From contig JACPUX010000003.1 of the NCBI GenBank assembly GCA_016192065.1, positions 1 through 64,000 on the forward strand: a DNA stretch of 64,000 nucleotides. Reading direction: 5' to 3'. Under the pieces are notes generated by a model that did not search any database, had not been told where the DNA came from, and worked only from the letters and a program-made list of their open reading frames with translations. Source of the DNA: Betaproteobacteria bacterium. GTDB lineage: Bacteria; Pseudomonadota; Gammaproteobacteria; Burkholderiales; Casimicrobiaceae. Both the position numbers and the translations under genes were made by a program. Shown in pieces: positions 46,509 through 56,985 of this stretch (its first letter is position 1; each line of letters starts with the position of its first letter).

Positions 46509-47540
46509 ATGATCAAGGCTGGTGTCGTTGGTGGTACCGGATATACGGGTGTCGAGCTTCTGCGGCTCTTGGCGCAGCATCCGCAGGTCAGTCTCCAGTG
46601 CATCACCTCGCGCAAGGAAGCGGGCCTGGCGGTCGCGGAGATGTTTCCCAGCTTGCGCGGTCGTGTCGATCTGGCCTTCAGCGACCCCGCCACGGCGAGC
46701 CTGGAGCGCTGCGATCTAGTTTTCTTTGCCACACCGAATGGTGTTGCCATGGAGCAGACCCCCGCACTGATCGAGGCTGGCGTGCGGGTGATCGATCTGG
46801 CGGCGGATTTCCGCCTGCGCGAGGTGGCGGTCTGGGAGCAGTGGTACGGCATGCGGCACGCTTGCCCGCAGCTCCTGCCCAGCGCGGTTTACGGACTTCC
46901 CGAGGTCAATCGCCAGGCCATTCGTGCGGCCAGGCTGGTGGCCAATCCGGGTTGTTACCCCACGGCCGTGCAGTTGGGTCTCCTGCCCCTCGTGGAACAG
47001 CACTTGGTCGACCTCTCCCATCTCATCGCCGACGCCAAGTCGGGGGTGAGCGGTGCCGGGCGCAAGGCCGAAGTGCATAGCCTCTACAGCGAAGCCGCCG
47101 ACAACTTTAAAGCTTACGGCGTGCCCGGACACCGGCATCTGCCGGAAATCACCCAGGGCCTGAGCGTGGCGGCCCGGGAACCGGTGGGGCTGACCTTCGT
47201 TCCGCACCTCACACCTCTCATACGCGGCATCCACGCCACACTCTATGCGCGACTCAAGGACCCCGGCATCGATTTGCAGGCATTGTATGAGGCGCGATAT
47301 GCCGATGAGCCTTTCGTGGACGTCATGCCTCCTGGGTCCCACCCGGAAACTCGCTCGGTGCGTGCCGCCAATGTTTGTCGCATCGCTGTGCATCGCCCCC
47401 AGGGGGGGGACACCGCCGTCGTTCTGGCGGTCGAGGATAATTTGGTCAAGGGCGCGGCCGGACAGGCGATCCAGAATATGAACCTGATGTTCGGATTGCC
47501 CGAAACTACGGGGCTCACGCAATTACCCGTGCTGCCCTAG
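46509..47540 (+). CDS. argC: N-acetyl-gamma-glutamyl-phosphate reductase
   Basis: A 343-residue NADPH enzyme of arginine synthesis. It begins [20 protein letters not shown] (nucleotide-binding GxxGxxG), and has the catalytic cysteine in [15 protein letters not shown]. The ATG at 46509 follows GGAGGTTCC; TGC-TACAAT at 46473-46481 is a probable extended -10. The argC-DUF6776-bactofilin-erpA order is common in Betaproteobacteria. Confidence 0.96.
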   Translation: MIKAGVVGGTGYTGVELLRLLAQHPQVSLQCITSRKEAGLAVAEMFPSLRGRVDLAFSDPATASLERCDLVFFATPNGVAMEQTPALIEAGVRVIDLAADFRLREVAVWEQWYGMRHACPQLLPSAVYGLPEVNRQAIRAARLVANPGCYPTAVQLGLLPLVEQHLVDLSHLIADAKSGVSGAGRKAEVHSLYSEAADNFKAYGVPGHRHLPEITQGLSVAAREPVGLTFVPHLTPLIRGIHATLYARLKDPGIDLQALYEARYADEPFVDVMPPGSHPETRSVRAANVCRIAVHRPQGGDTAVVLAVEDNLVKGAAGQAIQNMNLMFGLPETTGLTQLPVLP

Positions 47541-47554
47541 GGCCTCCTCTTTAG

Positions 47555-48283
47555 ATGTTGCGAACCCTGCGGCGCCACTTCGGCATTTCCGCCCCGCGGT
47601 TGGCGGTGCGCACCCACGTCGCCTGGCCGCTACGAGTGATCTGGGGTTTGCTGCTCGGCGGGTTGGTGGTCGCGCTGATCTGGTGGGGATTCGATACCGG
47701 GCGTCTGTTCGCCGGTTTCGATAGCAGCGAAGCGGGGGTCGCCCGCAATCGGCTCGAGGGCGAGCTCAAGACCTTGCGCGAAGAAAATACCGGGCTGCGC
47801 TCGCGCTTGGCTCAAGTCGAGTCCGAACTGGGCGTGGCGCGGGGCGCCCAAGCCGTGCTCTCGACCCAGGCGCTGGCCCTGCAAAAGGAGAATTCCCAGA
47901 TCAAGGAGGACTTGGTCTTTCTCCAGAAGCTCTTTGCCGGCAGCGGCAAGGAAGTTGCGCTATCGATCCAGCGTCTGGTGGTGGATCGCCTCAGTCCAAC
48001 CGAGTTTCGCGTCCGCATGCTGGTGGTCCACGGTGGGCGCAAGAATGAGGAGTTCTCGGGCTATGCCCAAATCGAAGTACGAGGCGCCGATGGACAGAAT
48101 CTGCTGGTTCTTCCGGATCAGGACAGCTCCACCCAGGCGCCGCTGAAACTCAATTTCAAGTACTATCAGCGCATCGAGTTGAGTTTCCAGGTTCCAGCGG
48201 ATACCCCCCTCAAGTCGGTCCAGGCGCGGGTCTATGAAAGCGGGAATTCCAGCCCGCGGGCCACGCAGACTTTTTCGTGGTAG
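47555..48283 (+). CDS. Bitopic membrane protein with coiled coil (DUF6776-like)
   Basis: A 242-residue protein: basic N-terminus, one membrane helix (about 27-46, VIWGLLLGGLVVALIWWG), a coiled coil (about 62-125, rich in Leu/Glu/Gln) and a C-terminal beta-rich domain outside the cytoplasm. I recall it as a conserved family always near a bactofilin gene; its function is unknown. It probably works with the bactofilin next door in envelope shape or scaffolding. The bactofilin ATG is 8 bases after its stop. Confidence 0.8.
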   Translation: MLRTLRRHFGISAPRLAVRTHVAWPLRVIWGLLLGGLVVALIWWGFDTGRLFAGFDSSEAGVARNRLEGELKTLREENTGLRSRLAQVESELGVARGAQAVLSTQALALQKENSQIKEDLVFLQKLFAGSGKEVALSIQRLVVDRLSPTEFRVRMLVVHGGRKNEEFSGYAQIEVRGADGQNLLVLPDQDSSTQAPLKLNFKYYQRIELSFQVPADTPLKSVQARVYESGNSSPRATQTFSW

Positions 48284-48291
48284 GAGGACGC

Positions 48292-48702
48292 ATGTTCGGA
48301 GAAAAGAAAGACCACAATCCGCAGAAACGTATCGATAGTCTGATCGGCGTGGGTACCACGATCGAGGGCAATATCAGCTTTAGCGGTGGATTGCGCATCG
48401 ATGGTCGGGTCAAGGGCAATGTCACAGCGGACGGCGAGGCCGCCTCGACGCTGGTGGTCAGTGAGGCGGCGCGCATCGACGGAGAAATCCAGGTCAGTCA
48501 TGTGGTTGTCAATGGGGCGGTCAACGGCCCCATCCGCGCCCAGGAATACCTGGAACTGCAAAGCAAAGCGCGCGTCACAGGGGATGTGAGTTATCGGCGC
48601 ATGGAAATCCAGCTCGGCGCCACCGTGCAGGGCCGGCTTGCCCCGCTCGACGCGGCGGAAACCGCCAGCGTGGTGGAGCTGAAGCGCGGCGCGGGAAATT
48701 GA
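48292..48702 (+). CDS. Bactofilin (polymer-forming cytoskeletal protein)
   Basis: A 136-residue bactofilin with the right-handed beta-helix repeats seen as spaced G-x-(I/V) patterns: IGVGTTIEGNISFSGGLRID, GRVKGNVTADG, ARIDGEIQVSHVVVNG and ARVTGDVSYRRMEI. Bactofilins polymerise without nucleotide on the inner membrane and organise cell-wall or chromosome-linked structures. The ATG has a strong TAGGAGG site. Confidence 0.93.
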   Translation: MFGEKKDHNPQKRIDSLIGVGTTIEGNISFSGGLRIDGRVKGNVTADGEAASTLVVSEAARIDGEIQVSHVVVNGAVNGPIRAQEYLELQSKARVTGDVSYRRMEIQLGATVQGRLAPLDAAETASVVELKRGAGN

Positions 48703-48757
48703 CCTGGGTCGGCTTTTTCTCGGATAATTCACGCATCCACTTCAAGGAGCTTTCGCA

Positions 48758-49108
48758 ATGAATGCCGTGACCGATTTCAGCACTCCGCTCAATTTCACTG
48801 ACGCCGCAGCCGTGAAGGTTAAGCAACTGATCGACGAGGAGGGCAACCCGAACCTCAAGCTCAGGGTCTTCGTCAGTGGCGGCGGCTGCTCTGGCTTCCA
48901 ATACGGCTTCACCTTCGATGAGGAAGTTGCCGAGGATGACACCTCCATGGTCAAGAATGGTGTCACGCTGCTCATCGATCCCATGAGCTATCAGTACTTG
49001 GTGGGGGCCGAGATCGACTACACGGAAGGGCTCGAAGGCTCGCAGTTCGTTATCAAGAACCCCAATGCCCAAACAACTTGCGGCTGCGGCTCCTCGTTTT
49101 CGGCCTGA
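48758..49108 (+). CDS. erpA: A-type iron-sulfur cluster insertion protein
   Basis: A 116-residue A-type carrier that hands Fe-S clusters to apoproteins; ErpA serves IspG/IspH in the MEP isoprenoid pathway. Cluster ligands are Cys44 ([12 protein letters not shown]) and Cys108, Cys110 (TTCGCGSS). The position next to bactofilin and anmK is typical of erpA in this class. Confidence 0.95.
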   Translation: MNAVTDFSTPLNFTDAAAVKVKQLIDEEGNPNLKLRVFVSGGGCSGFQYGFTFDEEVAEDDTSMVKNGVTLLIDPMSYQYLVGAEIDYTEGLEGSQFVIKNPNAQTTCGCGSSFSA

Positions 49109-49135
49109 AAAAGGTCGGTTCCGGTGTGCTTCAGA

Positions 49136-49155
49136 ACGGGGGCTGCGGCCCCCGT
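49136..49155. terminator. Hairpin between converging erpA and anmK
   Basis: ACGGGGGC-TGCG-GCCCCCGT, an 8-bp perfect stem, followed by CTTCATTT on the plus strand. It could end both converging transcripts. Confidence 0.6.
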
Positions 49156-49157
49156 CT

Positions 49158-50261
49158 TCATTTCGGGTAGATCGCGCCCAAAATACGCGGGCCGGCCGCG
49201 CCGGTGACCGGCGGCAGGTTTCCGGGAAGACCGAGCAGGGTCTGCCGTGCCAGCCAGGCAAACGCCATCGCCTCCACCCAAAGCGGTGCGATGCCCACTT
49301 CGCCAGTACTCATGATGGAAACGCCGGGTAGTGAACAGCCGAGCCGGGTCAGCAGATCGGAGTTGAACGCGCCGCCACCGCAAACCAGTACTTCCTCGGT
49401 GCCCGGGCAATGCCGGGCGAGCGACTGCGCGATCGATTGTGCGCTCAGCTCGGCAAGAGTCGCCAAGACGTCTTCCGGCGCCTCGCCGCCAGCGAGGCGT
49501 GCAGTCAGCCACCCCAGATGGAAGCGGTCGCGCCCGGTGCTCTTCGGTGGCGCGATGGCGAAATAGGGATCGTCCAACAGGTTCCGCAGCAGCCCGGGAA
49601 TGACCGCTCCGGTGGCGGCGATCGCCCCATCCCGATCGAAATCACGCTGCCAGTGGCGCTGCGTCCAGGCGTCGAGCAGCATGTTGCCGGGGCCGGTGTC
49701 GAAACCGCGCACCTCGTCGTTTGGCGGCAGGTCGGTGATGTTGGCGATACCGCCCAGATTGAGCACCACACGGTGGCGGTCGGGGGCGCGAAATACGGCG
49801 GCGTGAAAGGCCGGGACCAAAGGCGCACCTTGTCCGCCGGCGGCAATGTCGCGGGCACGGAAATCCGCCACCACGGTGATGCCGATGAGCTCGGCCAGGC
49901 GCGCGGGCTGATTGAGCTGCAGGGTGTAGCCGCTCTTGGGGTCATGGCGCACGGTTTGGCCGTGACAGGCGAGGGCGCGAATCGCTTCGGGCGCAAGCCC
50001 CCGCGCGGCAAGCAGTTCGCCAGTCACGGCGGCGTAGTGATGGGTGAGCGCGATACTCGCCAACGCGGCTCGATGCAGTTCATCCGAGCCGCACTGATGC
50101 AGTTCAAGCAACGTTTGGCGTAGCGGGGCATCGAAGGCGCGGGCGCGATGGGCAATGGCGACCGGTTTTTCCTGTTGAAACTCCACCAGCACGGCGTCCA
50201 CGCCGTCCAGGCTCGTGCCCGACATCAGCCCGATCAGGTATTCCCGGGATGCCAAATTCAT
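49158..50261 (-). CDS. anmK: Anhydro-N-acetylmuramic acid kinase
   Basis: A 367-residue sugar kinase of the acetate/sugar-kinase fold that turns 1,6-anhydroMurNAc into MurNAc-6-phosphate in peptidoglycan recycling. It begins with YLIGLMSGTSLDGVDAVLV; CHGQTVRHDP, NLGGIANIT, GFDTGPGN and VCGGGAFN complete the family pattern. It is divergent from tyrS, an order conserved in Betaproteobacteria. Confidence 0.95.
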   Translation of the reverse strand: MNLASREYLIGLMSGTSLDGVDAVLVEFQQEKPVAIAHRARAFDAPLRQTLLELHQCGSDELHRAALASIALTHHYAAVTGELLAARGLAPEAIRALACHGQTVRHDPKSGYTLQLNQPARLAELIGITVVADFRARDIAAGGQGAPLVPAFHAAVFRAPDRHRVVLNLGGIANITDLPPNDEVRGFDTGPGNMLLDAWTQRHWQRDFDRDGAIAATGAVIPGLLRNLLDDPYFAIAPPKSTGRDRFHLGWLTARLAGGEAPEDVLATLAELSAQSIAQSLARHCPGTEEVLVCGGGAFNSDLLTRLGCSLPGVSIMSTGEVGIAPLWVEAMAFAWLARQTLLGLPGNLPPVTGAAGPRILGAIYPK

Positions 50262-50416
50262 GCTGATTTGCCTCGAATCCGCGCGCGCAGGTTATTTTGC
50301 GCTAAAATTCCAACCTTTGTCGCATCCATCTTGATCCCGCGCCCCGGCCGAAGATGCCCGGATTGTAGCAAAGCGCGGGGTGCGAGCCGCCGGTTTTCAC
50401 ATTTCCCCTCCCGCCG

Positions 50417-51619
50417 ATGACCCCTGATATCGTCCAGCAGATGGCCACCTTCAAGCGTGGCTGCGAGGAACTCCTGGTAGAGTCCGAACTGATTGCCAAG
50501 CTCAAGCGCGGCAAGCCCTTGCGCGTCAAAGCGGGCTTCGACCCGACTCGTCCCGATCTGCACATCGGCCACACCGTTCTGTTTAACAAGATGCGCCAGT
50601 TCCAGGATTTGGGTCATCAGGTGATTTTTCTGATCGGTGATTTCACCGGCATGATCGGTGATCCTTCGGGCAAAAACACCACGCGCCCGCCCCTGACGCG
50701 CGAGGAACTCGAGGAGAACGCCAGGACCTACGCCGACCAGGTCTTTATGATCCTTGATCGGGAACGTACCGAAGTGGCCTACAACTCGACCTGGTTCGCG
50801 GAGCTGGGCGCCGCCGGCATGATCCGCCTGGCGGCCCAGTACACCGTGGCCCGAATGCTCGAACGTGACGACTTCGCCAAGCGCTATGCGGCGCAGCAGT
50901 CGATCGCGATCCATGAATTTCTCTATCCGCTGGTGCAGGGCTACGATTCCGTGGCCTTGCGCGCCGACATCGAACTGGGCGGCACCGACCAGAAGTTTAA
51001 CCTGCTGATGGGGCGCCCCTTGCAGCAACACTGGGGGCAGGAGCCGCAGTGCATCCTAACCATGCCGCTGCTCGAGGGGCTGGACGGCGTCAACAAAATG
51101 TCCAAGTCTCTCAACAACTACGTGGGCATCACCGAACCGGCGACAGAAATCTTCGGCAAGCTAATGTCGATTTCCGACGAGTTGATGTGGCGCTACTACG
51201 ATTTGCTCTCTTTTCGGCCAAATGCGGAAATTGCCGGCCTCAAGGCCGAAGTCGCCGGCGGGCGCAATCCGCGTGGGGTCAAAGTACTGCTGGCGCAGGA
51301 GATCGTGGCCCGCTTCCATTCCCAGGCGGCGGCGGAGCTTGCGCTGGCTGAGTTCGAAGCGCGCTTCAAAGATGGTGCGATGCCCGAGAACATGCCCGAG
51401 ACCACACTACAGACCGGCGGCCAAGGCATAGCCATCTCCCAGGCCTGCAAACAGGCCTCACTGGTGGACAGCACCTCCGAGGCCCTGCGGCTCATCCAGC
51501 AGGGCGGTCTCAGGCTCGACGGTGAGCGAGTGAGCGACAAGTCACTGATGCTCGGCGCGGGGCGCAGTTACGTCATGCAGGCCGGAAAGCGCAAGTTCGC
51601 GCGCGTGCAGGTGGTGTAG
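50417..51619 (+). CDS. tyrS: Tyrosyl-tRNA synthetase
   Basis: A 400-residue class I synthetase with HIGH at 49-52 (PDLHIGHT), KMSKS at 227-231 and a C-terminal S4 RNA-binding domain (about 335-400; [16 protein letters not shown]). The length and sequence fit the shorter TyrS group found in many proteobacteria. Its start at 50417 is the first plausible one after the divergent anmK promoter region. Confidence 0.96.
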   Translation: MTPDIVQQMATFKRGCEELLVESELIAKLKRGKPLRVKAGFDPTRPDLHIGHTVLFNKMRQFQDLGHQVIFLIGDFTGMIGDPSGKNTTRPPLTREELEENARTYADQVFMILDRERTEVAYNSTWFAELGAAGMIRLAAQYTVARMLERDDFAKRYAAQQSIAIHEFLYPLVQGYDSVALRADIELGGTDQKFNLLMGRPLQQHWGQEPQCILTMPLLEGLDGVNKMSKSLNNYVGITEPATEIFGKLMSISDELMWRYYDLLSFRPNAEIAGLKAEVAGGRNPRGVKVLLAQEIVARFHSQAAAELALAEFEARFKDGAMPENMPETTLQTGGQGIAISQACKQASLVDSTSEALRLIQQGGLRLDGERVSDKSLMLGAGRSYVMQAGKRKFARVQVV

Positions 51620-51707
51620 GAACGGGTGGGCGGGGGGCGAGGAACGCTGGTATCCGTTCGCCCGGACTCACTCGATCAAACAGCGCGCTGTATGACCGCG
51701 GGTGCGA

Positions 51708-52013
51708 TCAGTGTACTGTGGCAGTGGCGAGTAGCCGTACCAAGTTGCCGGCCTTCAGCCGATAGATGCCGTCGCCCTGATACGAGGCATCGTCCAGGTC
51801 AGAGCGGGTGAGGGCGATTTCCATGTCGCCCAGGCGAGCTTCGAGGACCACGTCGTCCGCGAGGGTGTATTCGTCCGGGCAGCGACGGTATTCGGTTTCA
51901 AATACCACACCGTCGAATTGCACGAAGTCAGCGTCGTCGAGTGAGTCAAAAAGGTTCATTGCCGTCCGCACCGATTCCAGCGGAATACCGCCTTGGCCCA
52001 TAGATGGGGTCAT
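51708..52013 (-). CDS. Hypothetical small acidic protein
   Basis: A 101-residue acidic protein. The core (SLDDADFVQFDGVVFETEYR, VVLEARLGDMEIALTRSDLD, GIYRLKAGNLVRLLATATVH) alternates short strands and looks like a small beta barrel. An AAGGAG ribosome site 7 bases before the ATG at 52013 favours that start; an ATG at 51959 is possible. No family is recognised. It lies alone between tyrS and tkt, opposite in direction to both. Confidence 0.6.
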   Translation of the reverse strand: MTPSMGQGGIPLESVRTAMNLFDSLDDADFVQFDGVVFETEYRRCPDEYTLADDVVLEARLGDMEIALTRSDLDDASYQGDGIYRLKAGNLVRLLATATVH

Positions 52014-52202
52014 GTCTGCACTCCTTCAAGCGGGACACCCACACCTTCGTTAACGGCCGGAGTCGCGCGGGGTTTACCCCAGTGCGCGGTTTTCTTCTTG
52101 GTTTGATTGGCGTTGCCCAGGGAAACTACATCCCTCGGGCAGGGCGCGCCGACCGGCGGGCATCTGGCGGCGGCCTTTCGCAATCTGATGCTTACCATCA
52201 AG
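52014..52202. other. Intergenic region upstream of tkt
   Basis: No gene is visible. This stretch would carry the promoter of the small minus-strand gene, which I could not place with confidence. It ends at the heptamer repeats and tkt promoter. Confidence 0.3.
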
Positions 52203-52252
52203 ATTATTGATTATTAAGATTATTGCCGATCCTTCGCGGCTACGCGATAATT
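52203..52252 (+). promoter_or_regulatory. tkt promoter with three upstream GATTATT heptamers
   Basis: TTGCCG (52224-52229) and GATAAT (52247-52252) are 17 bases apart. Three identical heptamers GATTATT lie at 52203-52209, 52210-52216 and 52219-52225, the last touching the -35 box. They may be an activator site or an A+T-rich UP element. Confidence 0.65.
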
Positions 52253-52311
52253 CACACTTTTGACGGCAGCGGAAATCCTTGCTCGCCGCACCCTCCCAAG
52301 GCCGCTCCCCA

Positions 52312-54300
52312 ATGTCCGATCCCCGTCTCGCTCACGCCATCCGTTTCCTGGCCATGGACGCCGTCCAGAAAGCCAACAGCGGCCACCCCGGCATGCCCAT
52401 GGGCATGGCCGAAATCGCCGTCGCGCTGTGGCGGGACCACCTCAAGCACAATCCGGCCGATCCGCAATGGCCGGACCGCGACCGGGTGGTGGTCTCCAAT
52501 GGCCACGGTTCGATGTTGCTGTACTCGGTGCTGCACCTCACCGGTTACGACTTGCCCATGTCCGAGCTCATGCGCTTTCGCCAGATGCATGCGCGCACGC
52601 CGGGGCATCCGGAATTCGGTGCCGCCCCAGGTGTCGAGACCACCACCGGACCCTTGGGGCAGGGGCTCGCCAACGCCGTCGGCATGGCCATCGCCGAGAA
52701 GGTGCTCGCGGCTCATTTCAATCGCCCTGGGCACAATCTGGTCGACCACTTTACTTACGTGCTGCTGGGCGATGGCTGTCTGATGGAGGGCGTCTCGCAC
52801 GAAGTGTGTTCGCTCGCCGGCACCCAGCGTCTGGGCAAACTGGTCTGCCTGTACGACGACAATGGCATTTCCATCGATGGCCAGGTCAAGGGCTGGTTCA
52901 CCGACGACACCGTGAAGCGCTTCGAGGCCTATGGCTGGCATGTCGTGCCGGCCGTGGACGGACATGATGTCGCCGCGGTGAGCCGCGCCATCGCTTCCGC
53001 CAAGACCGTCGCCGATCGCCCCAGCCTGATCTGTTGCCGAACCGTGATCGGCCGCGGCTCGCCCAACAAGGCCGGCACGCACGATGTCCACGGTGCCCCG
53101 CTGGGCGATGCCGAAATCGCCGCCGCGCGCGCCGAGCTCGGGTGGGATCTGCCGCCGTTCACCATACCCGCCGAGATCGCCGCCGCCTGGGACGCGCGCG
53201 CTCAGGGACAAGCCGCGCAGGGCGCCTGGAAGCAGCGCTTGGACGCCTACGGCCGTGCCTTTCCCGAACTGGCCGCCGATTTCGCCCGCCGCCAGGCACT
53301 GCGCCTCCCCGAAGACTGGTCGGCCCGCGCCCATGCACTGATCGACGAGGCCCAGGTCAAGGCCGCCAACGTGGCCACACGCAAGGCTTCGCAAATGGCG
53401 ATCGAAGCGATCGGCCCGGCCTTGCCGGAATTGCTCGGCGGTTCGGCGGATTTGGCCGGGTCCAATCTTACTTTGTGGTCGGGGTCCAAGGGCATCAGCA
53501 GCCAGGGTGGAGGCAACTACCTCTACTACGGGGTACGTGAGTTCGGCATGGCCGCCATTATGAACGGCATCGCCCTGCATCGAGGCTTGGTTCCGTATGG
53601 CGGCACCTTCCTGGTCTTTTCCGATTACGCACGCAATGCCTTGCGCATGGCCGCGCTGATGAAAGTCGGCAGCATCTTTGTATTTACCCATGACTCCATC
53701 GGTCTGGGAGAAGACGGCCCCACCCACCAACCGGTGGAGCATGTCGCCAGCCTGCGCCTCATACCCAACATGCAGGTCTGGCGCCCCGCGGACGTGGTGG
53801 AAACCATGGCGGCCTGGGTTTGCGCGGTCGAGCGGCGTGACGGCCCCACCAGCCTGATCCTCTCGCGCCAGAACCTCCCGCCGCAGGCGCGCGGCGCCGA
53901 TCAGGTGGCGGCCATCCGGCGCGGTGGCTATGTGCTGCGCGAGGCTGTCGGTGGAGCGCCACGGGTGGTGCTAATCGCCACCGGTTCGGAAGTGGCGCTC
54001 GTGGTCGCCGCCCAGGAAGCGTTGGAAAAAGACGGCATACCGGCGCGGGTGGTTTCCATGCCTTGCGCGGAGATCTTCGGTGCCCAGGATGCGGGCTGGC
54101 GCGCTGGCGTTTTGCCTGACGGCATTCCGAGGGTCGCCGTCGAGGCCGGCAGCACCGCCATCTGGCACCGGTACGTAGGTTTGCAGGGCGCGGTCGTGGG
54201 CATGGACACTTTTGGCGAGTCAGCTCCGGCCGGGGAACTGTTCAAGCATTTTGGGTTTACGGTCGAGAACGTAGTGCGCGTCGCGCGCAGCGTGCTCTGA
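52312..54300 (+). CDS. tkt: Transketolase
   Basis: A 662-residue thiamine-diphosphate enzyme moving two-carbon units in the pentose phosphate or Calvin cycles. The ThDP motif starts with [14 protein letters not shown] and ends near [26 protein letters not shown] is the conserved pyrimidine-domain region. The ATG at 52312 gives [18 protein letters not shown], a normal start. Clustering with gap and pgk recalls cbbT-cbbG-cbbK, but no RuBisCO or phosphoribulokinase gene is in the window. Confidence 0.96.
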   Translation: MSDPRLAHAIRFLAMDAVQKANSGHPGMPMGMAEIAVALWRDHLKHNPADPQWPDRDRVVVSNGHGSMLLYSVLHLTGYDLPMSELMRFRQMHARTPGHPEFGAAPGVETTTGPLGQGLANAVGMAIAEKVLAAHFNRPGHNLVDHFTYVLLGDGCLMEGVSHEVCSLAGTQRLGKLVCLYDDNGISIDGQVKGWFTDDTVKRFEAYGWHVVPAVDGHDVAAVSRAIASAKTVADRPSLICCRTVIGRGSPNKAGTHDVHGAPLGDAEIAAARAELGWDLPPFTIPAEIAAAWDARAQGQAAQGAWKQRLDAYGRAFPELAADFARRQALRLPEDWSARAHALIDEAQVKAANVATRKASQMAIEAIGPALPELLGGSADLAGSNLTLWSGSKGISSQGGGNYLYYGVREFGMAAIMNGIALHRGLVPYGGTFLVFSDYARNALRMAALMKVGSIFVFTHDSIGLGEDGPTHQPVEHVASLRLIPNMQVWRPADVVETMAAWVCAVERRDGPTSLILSRQNLPPQARGADQVAAIRRGGYVLREAVGGAPRVVLIATGSEVALVVAAQEALEKDGIPARVVSMPCAEIFGAQDAGWRAGVLPDGIPRVAVEAGSTAIWHRYVGLQGAVVGMDTFGESAPAGELFKHFGFTVENVVRVARSVL

Positions 54301-54336
54301 GACGGTACGTTAGATTTCTTGTTAGGAGCATCAATA

Positions 54337-55350
54337 ATGACGATCAAGGTCGCAATCAACGGTTACGGACGTATCGGCCGCAACATCCTGCGCGCACTCT
54401 ACGAGAGCAAGCGCAATCACGAAATCCAGATCGTCGCCATCAATGACCTCGGCGATGCCAACACCAACGCCCACCTCACCCGCTATGACACCGCCCACGG
54501 CAAATTCCCCGGCACGGTGGCGGTGGAAGGCGACCACATGGTGGTCAACGGCGACAAGATCCGCGTCCTGGCGCAGCGCAATCCCGCGGAACTGCCCTGG
54601 GGCCAGTTGGGCGTCGATGTCGTGCTGGAATGCACGGGGCTCTTCACCACCAAGGAGAAAGCCTCCGCGCACCTCAAAGGCGGCGCCAAGAAAGTCATCA
54701 TCTCCGCGCCCGGCGGCAAGGACGTTGACGCCACCATCGTCTATGGTGTCAACCACAAGGTTCTGCGCGCCGAGCACACGGTGATTTCCAACGCCTCCTG
54801 CACCACCAACTGCCTGGCCCCGCTGGTCAAGCCCCTGCACGAAAAGATCGGCCTGGTGCAAGGCCTGATGACCACCATCCATGCCTATACCAACGACCAG
54901 GTGCTCACCGACGTCTATCACGAAGACCTGCGCCGCGCCCGCTCGGCGACCATGTCCATGATTCCGACCAAGACCGGCGCCGCCGCGGCGGTCGGCCTGG
55001 TGCTGCCGGAACTCAACGGCAAGCTCGACGGCTTTGCGGTGCGCGTGCCCACCATCAACGTCTCGGTGGTGGACCTCACTTTCGACGCCACCCGCGCTAC
55101 CAGCGTCGATGAAGTCAACGCCATCCTCAAGGCTGCATCAGAGAATGAGCTCAAGGGCATTCTCGCCTACAACACCGACCCCCTGGTCTCCATCGACTTC
55201 AACCACAACCCCGCCTCCTCGACCTACGACTCCACCCAGACCCGCGTCATCGGCGGCACCCTAGTAAAAGTCCTGGCTTGGTATGACAACGAGTGGGGCT
55301 TCAGTAATAGAATGCTGGACACTACTCTGGCAGTGATGGCGGCAAAGTAA
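54337..55350 (+). CDS. gap: Glyceraldehyde-3-phosphate dehydrogenase, type I
   Basis: A 337-residue NAD(P)-dependent enzyme of glycolysis and gluconeogenesis. [18 protein letters not shown] is the nucleotide site, Cys155 in [13 protein letters not shown] is catalytic, and [12 protein letters not shown] ends the catalytic domain. A TTAGGAGC ribosome site precedes the ATG at 54337. Odd feature: the last codons and the DNA just after the stop recur 141 bases downstream, and a 14-bp inverted repeat spans the stop codon. Confidence 0.97.
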   Translation: MTIKVAINGYGRIGRNILRALYESKRNHEIQIVAINDLGDANTNAHLTRYDTAHGKFPGTVAVEGDHMVVNGDKIRVLAQRNPAELPWGQLGVDVVLECTGLFTTKEKASAHLKGGAKKVIISAPGGKDVDATIVYGVNHKVLRAEHTVISNASCTTNCLAPLVKPLHEKIGLVQGLMTTIHAYTNDQVLTDVYHEDLRRARSATMSMIPTKTGAAAAVGLVLPELNGKLDGFAVRVPTINVSVVDLTFDATRATSVDEVNAILKAASENELKGILAYNTDPLVSIDFNHNPASSTYDSTQTRVIGGTLVKVLAWYDNEWGFSNRMLDTTLAVMAAK

Positions 55351-55520
55351 TTCGAGGAGAGCCCCACTCGTTGCGGCGTAGGCTAACCTGGGCGCAGCCC
55401 AGGTTAAGCGAGCGGAAGCGAGCGGCCGAGGCCACAACGTGCCAAACCTATATAATAGGCGTTGGACTCGACAGTGATGGTGGCAAAGTAATTCGAGGAG
55501 AGGCACCACTCGTTGTGGCG
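55287..55520. repeat. Inverted repeat and duplicated 3' tail of gap
   Basis: CAACGAGTGGGGCT inside gap (55287-55300) is repeated inverted at 55360-55373, enclosing the gap stop. In addition, 55331-55378 (last six codons plus downstream DNA) recurs with few changes at 55472-55520. Between the copies is a 10-bp hairpin TAACCTGGGC-GCA-GCCCAGGTTA (55384-55406). The layout suggests a partial duplication of the gap end or the scar of a lost tandem gap copy. Confidence 0.8.
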
Positions 55521-55803
55521 CAAGCCAAACGGGGAGCGGCCGGCAACCTTTCCCTGGCGGAGCGGGCTTGCCCGCGAACCGCGGTGCAAGCACGAAAGGC
55601 CGCTCATGCTTCGATAGAGGTGCCAGACCTTGCGTGACCCTGCTGCCGGAGTTCGAGCATTGGTTCCCTCGCCTGCGACGGGCGGCAGATGGCCCGTCCA
55701 TCCGCCTAGGGCCGCGGCCGACCCTCAATGGCCGCAGGTGAACTGACTGCCCGGCCGGCACTCAGCGCGCCTCTAATCGATTCCTTTCTCTTCGGGCTCA
55801 GTC
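55351..55803. other. Gene-free region between gap and pgk
   Basis: Besides the duplicated gap tail it contains a perfect TATAAT (55451-55456) without a good -35, and a REP-like palindrome at 55558-55580. No protein gene is supported. The TATAAT could start a pgk leader of about 340 bases or a small RNA. Confidence 0.5.
55558..55580. repeat. REP-like palindrome
   Basis: GGAGCGGGC-TT-GCCCGCGAACCG: a 6-bp GCGGGC/GCCCGC stem with flanks shared with the repeat units at 29543-29743. Confidence 0.6.
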
Positions 55804-56985
55804 ATGCAATTCAACCGCCTTACCGACCTCAAACTCAGCGGCAAGCGGGTGTTCATCCGCTCCGATCTAAATGTTCCGCAGGATGACGCGGGCAATATCA
55901 CCGACGACACGCGCATACGTGCCTCGGTGCCCGCGATTCAACACGCCCTCTCGGAAGGGGCTGCGGTGATGGTGACCTCGCACCTTGGCCGCCCGACCGA
56001 AGGCGAATGGACCGCGGCCGACTCGCTTGCCCCGGTGGCCAGGCGCCTCGCTGAGCTGCTGGGTTGCGAAGTGCCCTTGGTGCGGGACTGGGTCGATGGT
56101 GTCGCGGTCGCAGCGCGCCATGTGGTGTTGCTGGAGAATTGTCGTTTCAACCCGGGCGAAAAGAAGAACAGCGACGAACTGGCCCAGAAAATGGCCAAAC
56201 TCTGCGACATCTACGCCAACGACGCCTTCGGCACTGCCCACCGCGCCGAGGCCACCACCCACGGCATCGCCAAGTATGCCCCGATTGCTTGCGCGGGGCC
56301 GCTCCTGGCCGCCGAACTCGATGCCCTGGGCAAGGCTTTGCACAATCCGGCGCGGCCGCTCTTGGCCATCGTCGCTGGCGCAAAAGTCTCGACCAAGCTC
56401 ACCGTGCTCAACACTCTGGCGGACAAGGTCGACCAATTGATCGTCGGCGGAGGCATCGCCAATACCTTCATTCTCGCGGCGGGAGGCAAGATCGGCAAAT
56501 CGCTGGCGGAAGCCGATCTGGTGAGTGAAGCCAAGGCGGTGATGACGAAGATGTCGGCGCGCGGCGCTTCGGTACCTATTCCCATCGACGTGGTCTGCGC
56601 CAAGGAGTTTTCCGCCGCGGCCGTGGCCACCACGAAGAACGTGCGTGACGTTACCGACGATGACCTGATACTCGATATCGGCCCGCAAAGCGCGCTGGCG
56701 CTGGCCGCCATGATCGCCCGGGCCGGCACCATCGTTTGGAACGGTCCGGTGGGGGTGTTCGAATTCGAACAATTCGCCGGTGGCACCCGCGCGCTCGCGG
56801 ACGCCATCGCCCGCGCCAGGGCGTTTTCGATCGCTGGCGGGGGCGATACCCTGGCGGCGATCGCCAAGTTTGGCATCGAGAACGACATCTCTTACATTTC
56901 CACCGGCGGTGGCGCTTTCCTCGAATTCCTGGAAGGCAAGACCCTGCCTGCAGTGGCCATACTCGAAGAGCGGGCGCAAGCTTGA
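55804..56985 (+). CDS. pgk: Phosphoglycerate kinase
   Basis: A 393-residue two-domain kinase interconverting 1,3-bisphosphoglycerate and 3-phosphoglycerate with ADP/ATP. Substrate residues lie in [10 protein letters not shown] and [10 protein letters not shown]; the nucleotide-binding GGGDTLAAI and [14 protein letters not shown] are near the C-terminus. In many relatives pyk follows; here a pseudouridine synthase overlaps its stop instead (TTGA). Confidence 0.97.
   Translation: MQFNRLTDLKLSGKRVFIRSDLNVPQDDAGNITDDTRIRASVPAIQHALSEGAAVMVTSHLGRPTEGEWTAADSLAPVARRLAELLGCEVPLVRDWVDGVAVAARHVVLLENCRFNPGEKKNSDELAQKMAKLCDIYANDAFGTAHRAEATTHGIAKYAPIACAGPLLAAELDALGKALHNPARPLLAIVAGAKVSTKLTVLNTLADKVDQLIVGGGIANTFILAAGGKIGKSLAEADLVSEAKAVMTKMSARGASVPIPIDVVCAKEFSAAAVATTKNVRDVTDDDLILDIGPQSALALAAMIARAGTIVWNGPVGVFEFEQFAGGTRALADAIARARAFSIAGGGDTLAAIAKFGIENDISYISTGGGAFLEFLEGKTLPAVAILEERAQA

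Noticed and set aside
52252..53742. A 496-codon frame antisense to tkt
   Set aside because: Transketolase is complete on the plus strand; no domain is seen in the antisense product.
52312..56985. A full Calvin-cycle (cbb) operon
   Set aside because: tkt, gap and pgk serve general carbon metabolism; no RuBisCO, phosphoribulokinase or cbbR gene is in the window.
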